Assembly (NCBI GenBank): GCA_963737365.1
Contig: CAVTSD010000007.1
Location: forward strand, 62,001-126,000
DNA: 64,000 nucleotides
Direction of reading: 5' to 3'
From: Roseiarcus sp963737365
Lineage (GTDB): Bacteria; Pseudomonadota; Alphaproteobacteria; Rhizobiales; Beijerinckiaceae
Part shown: positions 33,801 through 44,563 of the stretch, one piece after another
Numbering within the stretch: position 1 is the first letter of the stretch
Layout of the letters: each line of letters starts with the position of its first letter
Program-made: the position numbers and the translations under genes
The notes under the pieces: generated by a model
Seen by the model: only the letters and a program-made list of their open reading frames with translations
The model's database searches: none
What the model was told of the DNA's origin: nothing

Positions 33801-34575
33801 GGCCGATGGAGAACGGGCGCGCGTGGCGCACCGAGTGCCAGAACGCGGTGGGCGTCTGGCCGGAGAGGGTGCGTCCGGAGCGGTCGGTGATGGTGCCCGA
33901 GATCATGAGCGGCATCTGAAAGCCGCGCTCGTCGAACGCCTCGAAGCAGGCGAAGATGGCGGCCTTGGCGTTCAGCGTGTCGAAGATGGTTTCGATCAGG
34001 AGGATGTCTGCGCCGCCGTCGATCAGACCCTTAATCTGCTCGCCATAGGCGACGCGGAGGTCGTCGAAGCTGACCGCGCGGAAGCCGGGATTGTTGACGT
34101 CCGGGGACAGCGACGCGGTTCGGTTCGTCGGCCCCAAGGCGCCAGCGACGAAACGGCGCCGTCCGTCCGCCTTCTCCGCCTTGATCGCGGCTCGCCGCGC
34201 CAATCGCGCCCCGTCGCGATTGAGGTCATAGACCTGATCCTCCATCGCGTAATCGGCCTGGGCGATCGAGGTCGAGGAGAAGGTATTGGTCTCGAGAATG
34301 TCCGCGCCGGCAAGCGCGTAAGCGAGATGGATGTCTTCGATCGCCTGCGGTTGCGTGAGCGTCAGAAGATCGTTGTTGCCCTGCAGGGCGCGGTCGCAGG
34401 CATGAAAGCGTTCGCCGCGAAAGTCCCTCTCACCGAGGTTGAGGCACTGAATCTGGGTGCCCATCGCCCCGTCGATGATCAGGATGCGCTCGCTCGTGGC
34501 GCTCCGCAGCGCCGCCGTTGTGTCCTCGCGGCGACCGAAGTCCGTGTCGGGGGCTGGATTGGATAACCAGTTCAT
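30814..34575 (-). CDS. metH: Cobalamin-dependent methionine synthase
   Basis: MetH transfers a methyl group from methyltetrahydrofolate through cobalamin to homocysteine. The 1253-residue protein has all modules. The homocysteine domain includes [19 protein letters not shown] and the zinc Cys pair in [11 protein letters not shown]. The pterin domain has [18 protein letters not shown]. The B12 cap and binding domain has [20 protein letters not shown]. The activation domain ends near [12 protein letters not shown] and [21 protein letters not shown] 34575 (MNWLSNPAP) is preferred because the alternative at 34614 would lie inside the operator at 34611-34634. No metF is nearby. Confidence 0.97.
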   Translation of the reverse strand: [1253 protein letters not shown]

Positions 34576-34610
34576 TTGCCTAACGCTCCAGCCGTTGCGC
34601 ACTGACATAA

Positions 34611-34634
34611 TCATATAAACATGTCTTTATATGA
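34611..34634. promoter_or_regulatory. Palindromic operator upstream of metH
   Basis: Perfect 9-base arms TCATATAAA and TTTATATGA flank a 6-base centre, 36 bases before the metH ATG. The site is strikingly AT-rich in GC-rich DNA. From memory, ArsR-type S-adenosylhomocysteine-responsive regulators (SahR) bind AT-rich palindromes ahead of methionine-cycle genes in Proteobacteria. The assignment is inference; the palindrome is seen. Confidence 0.65.
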
Positions 34635-34886
34635 AAGCAAGCCGCTCTGGCGCCGGCCGGAGTCGCCAAAAGCCTTTGCTGCCGCACGTCGATCTGCCAA
34701 AAGCATGACGTCCTCTCAGTATGCGGCCAGTTAAAACGATCGACTGAGCCCGTGTGAACGAGAAGATTACGGAGGAACGCCGATCCAAACCGCGGACACA
34801 GTTTTTGCCGCGAGCCATTCACAGTCGGGTCGGGCTCCGAGGGTTGATTGCGGCTTCCTCGTTCAAGATCAGGCAAGGTTTCAGTT

Positions 34887-37172
34887 ATGAATGACAAGGT
34901 CGAGGGACCGAACGCGCGCTTTTCGATCACCGATCAAGAGGCGCTCCAGTTTCATTCGCGAGGGCGCCCCGGCAAGCTCGAGATCATGCCGACCAAGCCC
35001 ATGGCGACCCAGCGCGATTTGTCGCTGGCCTATTCGCCAGGGGTCGCCGTTCCGGTCTTGGCGATCGCTGCCGACCCCTCGACCGCCTACGACTACACGA
35101 CGCGCGGCAACATGGTCGCGGTCATCTCCAACGGCACGGCGATCCTGGGCCTCGGCAATCTCGGCGCGCTCGCCTCGAAGCCGGTGATGGAAGGCAAGGC
35201 CGTCCTCTTCAAGCGCTTCGCCGACGTCGACTCGATCGACCTGGAAGTCGGAACGGAGGATCCGGACGAGTTCATCAGCGCGGTGAGATATCTGGGCCCC
35301 TCATTCGGCGGGATCAATCTCGAGGACATCAAGGCGCCGGAGTGCTTCTACATCGAGGAGCGCCTGCGCGAGATGATGGACATCCCCGTCTTTCATGACG
35401 ATCAGCATGGCACCGCGATCATCGCGGCTGCGGGCATGATCAACGCCATGCATATGACCGGGCGCGATATTCGGACCACCCGGCTCGTCTGCAACGGCGC
35501 CGGCGCCGCCGGCATCGCCTGTCTCGATCTGATCAAGGCGATGGGATTTGAGCCCGCCAATGTCATCCTGTGCGACACGAAAGGGGTCGTCTATCGCGGT
35601 CGTCAGCAAGGCATGAATCAGTGGAAGTCGGCGCATGCGATCGAAACGCCGCTGCGGACGCTCGAAGACGCGCTGAAAGACGCGGATATTTTCTTCGGTC
35701 TTTCGGCCAAGGGCGCGCTGACGCCGGAGATGGTCCGAAGTATGGCGCCCGATCCGATCATCTTCGCGATGGCGAACCCGGATCCCGAGATCACGCCGGA
35801 AGAGGCGAAGAAGGCGCGCGAGGACGTGATCATCGCCACCGGCCGCTCCGACTACCCGAACCAGGTCAACAACGTCCTGGGCTTTCCTTATATTTTCCGG
35901 GGCGCGCTCGACGTGCGCGCCAAGACGATCAACATGGAGATGAAGATCGCGGCGGCGCACGCGCTCGCCGATCTCGCGCGCGAAGACGTTCCCGACGAAG
36001 TGGCGGCGGCCTATCGCGGCGCGCGGCCCCGCTTCGGCCGCGAGTACATCATTCCGGTTCCCTTCGATCCGCGCCTCATTCATGTCGTGCCAATCGCCGT
36101 CGCCAGGGCTGCAATGGATTCTGGCGTGGCCCGGCGCCCGATCGTCGATCTCGAGGCTTACAAAGCGCAATTGTCCGCGCGCCGCGACCCGATCGCGGGC
36201 GCAATGCAACTCATCATCGAGCGCGTTCGCCGGACCCCCAAACGGGTCGTTTTCGCGGAAGGCGAGGAAGAGCAAGTGATCCGCGCCGCCTATTCATTCG
36301 TCAATCAGGGGCTTGGCGAGGCCATCCTGGTTGGCCGGGAAGACCGCGTCCGGAGCGTCGCCAAGGCGACGGGCCTCGATCTGTCGGACAAGGGCATCGA
36401 GATTCACAACGCCCGCCTGTCGCAGCGCAATTCGATTTACGCCCAATTCCTCTATGACCGGCTGCAGCGGAAGGGCTACCTGTTCCGCGACTGCCAGCGT
36501 ATGATCAACCAGGATCGCAATTACTTCGCCGCCGCGATGGTCGCGCGCGGCGACGCCGATGCGATCGTGACCGGCGTCACCCGCAATTTCTCGATCGCGT
36601 TGGAGGAAGTCCGGCGCGTGATTGACGATAAGCCCGGTCACCGCGTGGTCGGCGTCTCGATCGTGCTCTCGCGAGGGCGGCCGATTTTGGTCGCCGACAC
36701 CGCGATCGCCGAGATGCCGACCGCCCAGGACCTCGCCGAGATAGCGATCGAAGCGGCGGGCGTCGCGCGCCGGCTCGGGTACGAGCCGCGCGTGGCGATG
36801 CTTGCTTTTTCCAATTTCGGCCATCCGCCGGGCGAACGCGCGCAGAGGGTGCAGGAAGCGGTCAGGATCCTCGACGCCAAACGGGTGGACTTCGAGTACG
36901 ACGGCGAGATGGGCGCCGACGTCGCGCTCAATAAGGAACTGATGACCGCCTATCCGTTCTGCCGGCTTAAAGACACCGCCAACGTGCTCATCATGCCGGC
37001 CTTCCATTCCGCCGCCATCTCCACCCGGATGTTGCAGGAACTGGGCGGCGCGACCGTCATTGGGCCCCTGATCGTGGGGCTTGAGAAGCCAGTGCAGATC
37101 GTCTCGCTCGGCGCGAAGGATTCGGACATCGTGAACATGGCCGCCATGGCGAGCTTCAATATCGGCGGCTGA
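34887..37172 (+). CDS. maeB: NADP-dependent malic enzyme with C-terminal phosphotransacetylase-like domain
   Basis: MaeB decarboxylates malate to pyruvate, making NADPH. Of 761 residues, about 1-430 are the malic enzyme: PTKPMATQRDLSLAYSPGVA, GNLGALASKPVMEGKAVLFK, DIPVFHDDQHGTAIIAAAGM, the Rossmann segment LVCNGAGAAGIACLDLIKAM, and FAMANPDPEITPEEAKKARE. The rest is a phosphotransacetylase-like regulatory domain (RVVFAEGEEEQVIRAAYSFV, DIVNMAAMASF). ATG 34887 fits the family N-terminus. It is divergent from metH. With ppdK (41235-43913) it could supply phosphoenolpyruvate from malate. Confidence 0.97.
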   Translation: MNDKVEGPNARFSITDQEALQFHSRGRPGKLEIMPTKPMATQRDLSLAYSPGVAVPVLAIAADPSTAYDYTTRGNMVAVISNGTAILGLGNLGALASKPVMEGKAVLFKRFADVDSIDLEVGTEDPDEFISAVRYLGPSFGGINLEDIKAPECFYIEERLREMMDIPVFHDDQHGTAIIAAAGMINAMHMTGRDIRTTRLVCNGAGAAGIACLDLIKAMGFEPANVILCDTKGVVYRGRQQGMNQWKSAHAIETPLRTLEDALKDADIFFGLSAKGALTPEMVRSMAPDPIIFAMANPDPEITPEEAKKAREDVIIATGRSDYPNQVNNVLGFPYIFRGALDVRAKTINMEMKIAAAHALADLAREDVPDEVAAAYRGARPRFGREYIIPVPFDPRLIHVVPIAVARAAMDSGVARRPIVDLEAYKAQLSARRDPIAGAMQLIIERVRRTPKRVVFAEGEEEQVIRAAYSFVNQGLGEAILVGREDRVRSVAKATGLDLSDKGIEIHNARLSQRNSIYAQFLYDRLQRKGYLFRDCQRMINQDRNYFAAAMVARGDADAIVTGVTRNFSIALEEVRRVIDDKPGHRVVGVSIVLSRGRPILVADTAIAEMPTAQDLAEIAIEAAGVARRLGYEPRVAMLAFSNFGHPPGERAQRVQEAVRILDAKRVDFEYDGEMGADVALNKELMTAYPFCRLKDTANVLIMPAFHSAAISTRMLQELGGATVIGPLIVGLEKPVQIVSLGAKDSDIVNMAAMASFNIGG

Positions 37173-37193
37173 CGGGCCTCCACGCTCGAAGCT

Positions 37194-37946
37194 TCATTCA
37201 AGTTCGACTGTCGTCGTCTCGACCCGCAAAAACGCTTTTTGATAAGCCCACTCGCCTAGGTTCGAGAACTGGCCGGCGAGTCGCGCGCTCTCGCGGCCCA
37301 GTTTCCCGACCAGCGATGAATGGCGCGCTGCGGCGCGGCCGTCAGTCTCGGTCATTCCCGTGGCGAAGCGTTTGCCGTCCTTGAGGAGATGATCCTGAAT
37401 GGCGACGGCCGGAACCAGCTGATAGATGCTGAGACCCAGGCGCCGGGGCATGTTCGGGAACACCGCGTAATCGGCGGGCTGGCTCGCGCTCGCAGTGAGC
37501 TCGAGGTAGCGCTTAGCGCCTTCACGGCTCAGGATGTAGGCCGCTGCGCTTTCATGACGCGAATAGAGCCGAGCGATTTCGCGGCCGCCGCTCGCGCTCA
37601 TCCTCTCGCCGAGCCTGACCTTCTGAAAATAGGTGTCGAGCTTGACTGCGTGGGCGTCCCTCGGCGGCCATTTGGCACCGTTGAGCAGCGCGGCGAAGCC
37701 CGGCTTGACGTGCACGTCGTCCTCCAAAAAGCATGCAAGGCTTTCGTCGCTGGCGAGGAACTTCCGCCAGGCGGTCCGATGACTTTCGAGGCAGGCCAGC
37801 TCGAAGCGGCTAAGCCCTTTTGTCGTGGGGGGGCGCCCCAATCCGTCGACAGCCGAAATGCGCTCGAAAGCGACGCCATCGAGCTGCTTGCGCATATGCG
37901 CGAGGCGTTCAGGATGCCGATCGAGGTTGATCAGGTAGATCTTCAT
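37194..37946 (-). CDS. Glycosyltransferase family 25 (LPS-type) protein
   Basis: A 250-residue cytoplasmic or membrane-associated glycosyltransferase. The N-terminus MKIYLINLDRHPERLAHM and the motifs RFELACLESHRTAWRKFL and ACFLEDDVHVKPGFAALL (with the Asp-Asp metal/nucleotide site) define GT25. YSRHESAAAYILSREGAKRY follows. These enzymes add sugars to lipopolysaccharide cores. It converges on maeB, ending 22 bases from it, and lies downstream of kup on the same strand, with no other LPS gene present. Confidence 0.88.
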   Translation of the reverse strand: MKIYLINLDRHPERLAHMRKQLDGVAFERISAVDGLGRPPTTKGLSRFELACLESHRTAWRKFLASDESLACFLEDDVHVKPGFAALLNGAKWPPRDAHAVKLDTYFQKVRLGERMSASGGREIARLYSRHESAAAYILSREGAKRYLELTASASQPADYAVFPNMPRRLGLSIYQLVPAVAIQDHLLKDGKRFATGMTETDGRAAARHSSLVGKLGRESARLAGQFSNLGEWAYQKAFLRVETTTVELE

Positions 37947-38021
37947 TGCGCTTACGCTCGGCGCTTCACGCCGGCTCGTTCCGCGTTGAGGGCGCGCTGC
38001 GGTCGTTCGCGGGGAGGGCGC

Positions 38022-39944
38022 TCACACCTTCATCTGCGCGCCAAGCTCAACGACGCGATCTGAGGGCAGATTGAAGAAGTCGGGGGCGCTTGCCGCCTGC
38101 TTCGTCATGGCGATGAACAGCTTGTCCTGCCACTGCGGCATGCCGGAGTTGGGCGCTGTTTTCAGCGTGCGGCGCCCGAGGAAGAACGACGTCGTCATGA
38201 TGTCGAACTTGAGGCCTGCCTTCCGCATCGACGCTAACGCGCGTGGAATGTGCGGCTGTTCCATATAGCCGAAATGAAGCGTGACCAACATGAAGTCGGA
38301 TGACAGGCTCTTCATTTCGTATCGATTGGCGGGAGACACGCGCGGCGTCGTCTCGTTGCGCACGTTCAAAAGCACGACGCGCTCGTGCAGCACTTTGTTG
38401 TGCTTGAGATTGTGCATGAGCGATGAGGGGGCCGAGGTCGGATCGTTGGTGAGAAAAACGGATGTTCCCTGGACCCGGACCGGCTTCGACCTCTCAAGCA
38501 TCTTGATCAAATCCAGCATCGGGATCGAGTCCCGATGCGTCCTCGCGAGCAAAATGACGCTGCCGCGCGACCAGGTCCACATCAGAATGAACATCGCCGC
38601 GCCGATTGTGAGAGGCACCCATCCGCCGTCAACGACCTTGTAAAGATTGGCGATGAAGAAGGCGACGTCGATTGAAAGAAACGCGCCCGTCAACGCCAGC
38701 GCCGCCCAGAGCGGCCATTTCCAGAGCTTCCAGACGACAAAGAAGGCGAGGGAGGTTGTCGCCACCATCGTGCCCGAAACCGCGATGCCATAAGCGTTGG
38801 CCAAGGCGTCGGAGGAGCGGAACAGCAACACGAGCCCCAGGACCCCAAACAGGAGGATGCGGGTGACGCGAGGAATGAAAATCTGTCCCTCCTGAGTGGA
38901 GGAGGTGTGGACGATTTCGAGCCGCGGCAGCAATCCGAGCTGGATCGCCTGGCTCGCGAGCGAATAGGCGCCGGTTATGACGGCTTGGCTCGCGATCACA
39001 GTCGCCGCGGTCGACAGGATAACGAGCGGGACCAGACCCCAGCCCGGCGCCATCAGATAAAATGGGTTTTGCACCGCGCTCGGGTCGCTAAGGATCAGCG
39101 CGCCTTGACCAAGATAGTTGCAGACCAGCGCCGGCAGAACGATGAACAGCCAGGCCGCCTGGATTGGCCGGCGGCCGAAATGGCCCATGTCGGCGTACAG
39201 CGCCTCCGCGCCCGTCACCGCCAAAAAAACGCTGCCGAGGACGATGAAGCCGATCGTTCCGCGCGTATAAATGAAGGCAGCGCCCGGGATGGGGCTTAAG
39301 GCCTGCAAGATGCTCCAAGCGGAGGCGATATGCACAATTCCGAGGAAGGCGTTGACAGCGAAAAACGCGACCATGATCGGGCTGAAGAACGCTGCGACTT
39401 TCGCCGTCCCTCGGCTTTGGGCGGCGAACAGCAGAACGAGGATGACGATCGTTGCTGGTAGGATGTAGGGCGTGAGATTGGAGTCGACCTGCTTCAGGCC
39501 TTCGAGCGCGGAGAGAACTGAAATCGCCGGCGTAATGACGGCGTCGCCCGAGAAGAGGGCGGCGCCGGCGACGCCCAGCAGGAACGCAATCGGCGTTTTC
39601 TGCCCAAGGGCGCGCTGAGCGAGCGCCTTGAGAGACAGGATGCCGCCCTCACCCTTGTTGTCGGCTTGCATCAGGTACAGCACGTATTTCGCGGTGACGA
39701 CGATCAGAAGCGCCCAGATGATGAGCGAAACGACGCCGATGACATCGGCCGGCTGGAGCGCGGCGCCTTTGAATTGACCCAGCGCCGTCTGCAACGCGTA
39801 AAGCGGGCTTGTGCCGATGTCGCCGAACACGACGCCGATCGAGCCAAGCATCATAACCCAGAAACGGCCCGACGAATGGGTGAGCTCGCCCTCGGCGCCG
39901 TAGATGGGCGTGGGGACCGCTTCCTTCGAAATGGGTTGAGACAT
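38022..39944 (-). CDS. kup: KUP/HAK-family potassium uptake protein
   Basis: A low-affinity K+/H+ symporter of the inner membrane. The 640 residues comprise about 12 helices (about 20-440) and a soluble C-terminal domain. Signatures are WVMMLGSIGVVFGDIGTSPL, YALQTAL, LYLMQADNKGEGGILSLKAL, LFSGDAVITPAISVLSALEG, GAEALYADMGHFGRRPIQAA and NYLGQGAL. The C-terminal part includes VQGTSVFLTNDPTSAPSSLM. ATG at 39944 has GAGGTCC upstream. Rhizobiales often carry several kup genes; only one is seen here. Confidence 0.96.
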   Translation of the reverse strand: MSQPISKEAVPTPIYGAEGELTHSSGRFWVMMLGSIGVVFGDIGTSPLYALQTALGQFKGAALQPADVIGVVSLIIWALLIVVTAKYVLYLMQADNKGEGGILSLKALAQRALGQKTPIAFLLGVAGAALFSGDAVITPAISVLSALEGLKQVDSNLTPYILPATIVILVLLFAAQSRGTAKVAAFFSPIMVAFFAVNAFLGIVHIASAWSILQALSPIPGAAFIYTRGTIGFIVLGSVFLAVTGAEALYADMGHFGRRPIQAAWLFIVLPALVCNYLGQGALILSDPSAVQNPFYLMAPGWGLVPLVILSTAATVIASQAVITGAYSLASQAIQLGLLPRLEIVHTSSTQEGQIFIPRVTRILLFGVLGLVLLFRSSDALANAYGIAVSGTMVATTSLAFFVVWKLWKWPLWAALALTGAFLSIDVAFFIANLYKVVDGGWVPLTIGAAMFILMWTWSRGSVILLARTHRDSIPMLDLIKMLERSKPVRVQGTSVFLTNDPTSAPSSLMHNLKHNKVLHERVVLLNVRNETTPRVSPANRYEMKSLSSDFMLVTLHFGYMEQPHIPRALASMRKAGLKFDIMTTSFFLGRRTLKTAPNSGMPQWQDKLFIAMTKQAASAPDFFNLPSDRVVELGAQMKV

Positions 39945-40106
39945 GCTAAAAACGGACCTCGCGGTCGCCGGCAGCCGCCGGGCCGTCGAAACGGCGGTGT
40001 CTATACTCTCTCATTTCCTGAACGGGAAGGTCGGAATTTCCCGCGTTCCCTTAACTCCCGCCAACCTGTTTGGGCGCCAGCGGCTTCGGCGCTACGAACT
40101 CCCCCA

Positions 40107-40898
40107 TCAAAGGACGGCCCGCCTGGCATGCTCGGCGATCAATCCGGCGACCGCCCGCGGCTGCTCCACGTTGGTCAGATGACCCGCGCTTTTGATGATC
40201 TCAAATCGCGAGCCGGGGATCAGCGCCGCTGTTTCCTTAACCAAAGCAACGGGCGTCGAGCCGTCCTTATCGCCGACCAGACACAAAGTGGGCACCTCGA
40301 TCCGCCCAGCATAGGGCCGAAGATCGGCGCGCTTCAAGGCGCCGCACGCGGCGAGATAACCCCGCGCCGGCGTTCGCGTGAGCATCGCGCGGATGCCGGC
40401 GAACTCGGCTGATCGTTGGGCGCGAAAGTCGGCTGTGAACCACCCTTTCAGAACGGCATCGGCGATTGATTCGACGCCGCCGTGCTCGACCTCAGCGATG
40501 CGCCGATCCCAGTTCTCGTCGGTTCCGATTTTCGCCGCGGTGTCGCAAAGCACAAGCGCCGCGACGCGATCGAGGTGTTGGCGATAGAAGTCTTGCGCAA
40601 TCATGCCGCCGGTCGAAAGGCCGACGAGCGTCGCTCGCTTGACGCTGAGGATGTCCAGAAGCGCGGAGAGATCTCTCGCGTAATCGGCCATCTCGCACTG
40701 ATCCGGGCCGGATTCGGAAAGGCCATGGCCGCGCTTGTCGTAAACGACGATGCGGAAAGCTGGCGCGAGGATCTCTGCGACCTCGTTCCAGATCCGGAAA
40801 TCCGTGCCGAGGGAATTGATGAACACGAGCCCCGGCCCGTCGCGGCGCCCCTGGTCGCAAACGTGGATAACGAGGCCATTGGCCTTTACGAATTTCAT
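40107..40898 (-). CDS. Alpha/beta hydrolase, 3-oxoadipate enol-lactonase-like
   Basis: A 263-residue hydrolase closest in pattern to PcaD: VFINSLGTDFRIWNEVAEIL, VVYDKRGHGLSESG, ATLVGLSTGGMIAQDFYRQH, PTLCLVGDKDGSTPV and KSAGHLTNVEQPRAVAGLI. The catalytic triad would be Ser95, the Asp of GDKDG and the His of SAGHL. PcaD opens 3-oxoadipate enol-lactone in protocatechuate breakdown, but no other pca gene is nearby, so another ester or lactone is possible. Its ATG overlaps the stop of the small membrane protein upstream (40895-40898), indicating coupling. Confidence 0.8.
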   Translation of the reverse strand: MKFVKANGLVIHVCDQGRRDGPGLVFINSLGTDFRIWNEVAEILAPAFRIVVYDKRGHGLSESGPDQCEMADYARDLSALLDILSVKRATLVGLSTGGMIAQDFYRQHLDRVAALVLCDTAAKIGTDENWDRRIAEVEHGGVESIADAVLKGWFTADFRAQRSAEFAGIRAMLTRTPARGYLAACGALKRADLRPYAGRIEVPTLCLVGDKDGSTPVALVKETAALIPGSRFEIIKSAGHLTNVEQPRAVAGLIAEHARRAVL

Positions 40899-41209
40899 CG
40901 CGGAAACTTCTCGGACTGAGCGCGTCGCGCGTCGCGGAAGAAGGTCCACCAATACCAGAGGAGCGCAAGCGGCGCGCCGAAATCGACGATCGTGTCGAGT
41001 CCTGGGATCGGGGTCGCCGGAATGACCAGCATCCCGGCGGCCGCCGTGGCGCCGACGCGATAGCTGAGCGCGACCAGGATTCGCTTCAGCGGATTGTCGT
41101 TGGGCATGCGCGAGATGACGACCAGGAGCGCCGCAAGCACCACACTCATGGCGACGATGAAGATGAGCAGGTCTCGCAGGATCCGCTCGAATGCGGACAA
41201 TGTCTCCAT
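40895..41209 (-). CDS. Hypothetical small membrane protein
   Basis: A 104-residue protein with two or three hydrophobic segments (ILRDLLIFIVAMSVVLAALL, GATAAAGMLVIPATPIPGLD, FGAPLALLWYWWTFFRDARR). ATG 41209 starts METLSAFERILRD; the open frame continues upstream into Arg-rich nonsense. Its stop overlaps the next gene by four bases and its start is 26 bases from the ppdK stop. No family is recognised. Translational coupling to the hydrolase gene is the main evidence that it is real. Confidence 0.65.
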   Translation of the reverse strand: METLSAFERILRDLLIFIVAMSVVLAALLVVISRMPNDNPLKRILVALSYRVGATAAAGMLVIPATPIPGLDTIVDFGAPLALLWYWWTFFRDARRAQSEKFPR

Positions 41210-41234
41210 GAGCGGTGTCAGCGCGACGGCTCCC

Positions 41235-43913
<2,679 letters not shown>

Positions 43914-43951
43914 TCTTGCTCCCCAATCTCAAACGAACGACCTGAGCGCGC

Positions 43952-44530
43952 TCAGTCGCGCGGCTGCAACCCCATGCCGAAGCTCACCCATCCAACGCCG
44001 TGAAACAGTAGGTCGACGCCGAGCAGGACGCCAAGGACATAGACGCTGTCGAGCGGCCAATGGCTTACGATAATCAAACCGAGGAGCGCAGTGACAGCGG
44101 CGGCGAGAAAGACGAGCCCGCGCGGATGCGCGGCTGGAAGCTGGGTCGCGAGATAGGCCCGCACCGCGCCTGCTGCGATGAGGCCGGCGCCGAGGAAAAG
44201 CGTGAGCAGGGTGGAAGCGAGGATGGGATTGACGATGCATAAGAGGCCCACGGCGATATAGACCAGGCCGCCGACCACCCAGAGAAAAAATCGCCCCCAG
44301 TCGCGCGCATGCATGCCGATGCCGATCTCCGCCGCGCCCGCGATCAGGAACAGGATTCCGTTGAGCGTGACCGTCACGATCGTGGCGATGAGGGAGAAAG
44401 CGAGCGCTGCGAAGCCGAGCACGACCAGAAGCACGCCGAAGGCTGTGATCGCCGCCCATTTTCCACGCAAGCGCTCAATCGCCTCGCCAAGACTATGCGG
44501 GGATGTTTGAGCGTTTGACGCGTTGGACAT
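43952..44530 (-). CDS. HdeD-family (DUF308) membrane protein
   Basis: A 192-residue inner-membrane protein with six helices: KWAAITAFGVLLVVLGFAAL, TVTLNGILFLIAGAAEIGIG, RFFLWVVGGLVYIAVGLLCI, LTLFLGAGLIAAGAVRAYLA, LVFLAAAVTALLGLIIVSHW and LLGVDLLFHGVGWVSFGMGL. The HdeD family is linked to acid resistance in enteric bacteria, but its mechanism is unknown. ATG 44530 has GGAGAAA upstream. It lies between hrcA and ppdK on the same strand with gaps under 40 bases. Confidence 0.88.
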   Translation of the reverse strand: MSNASNAQTSPHSLGEAIERLRGKWAAITAFGVLLVVLGFAALAFSLIATIVTVTLNGILFLIAGAAEIGIGMHARDWGRFFLWVVGGLVYIAVGLLCIVNPILASTLLTLFLGAGLIAAGAVRAYLATQLPAAHPRGLVFLAAAVTALLGLIIVSHWPLDSVYVLGVLLGVDLLFHGVGWVSFGMGLQPRD

Positions 44531-44563
44531 TGCGTTTCTCCACGCAGCGACAACAGAACCGGC

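Noticed and set aside
31024..34566. 1180-codon open frame opposite metH
   Set aside because: It mirrors metH codon structure and has biased composition; metH is certain.
34635..34886. Cobalamin or SAM riboswitch between metH and maeB
   Set aside because: No cobalamin-box or SAM-riboswitch core sequence is visible on either strand; the palindrome at 34611-34634 is a better explanation for control.
40107..41209. Protocatechuate (pca) degradation cluster
   Set aside because: Only one PcaD-like hydrolase is present; the neighbours are a small membrane protein, ppdK and kup.
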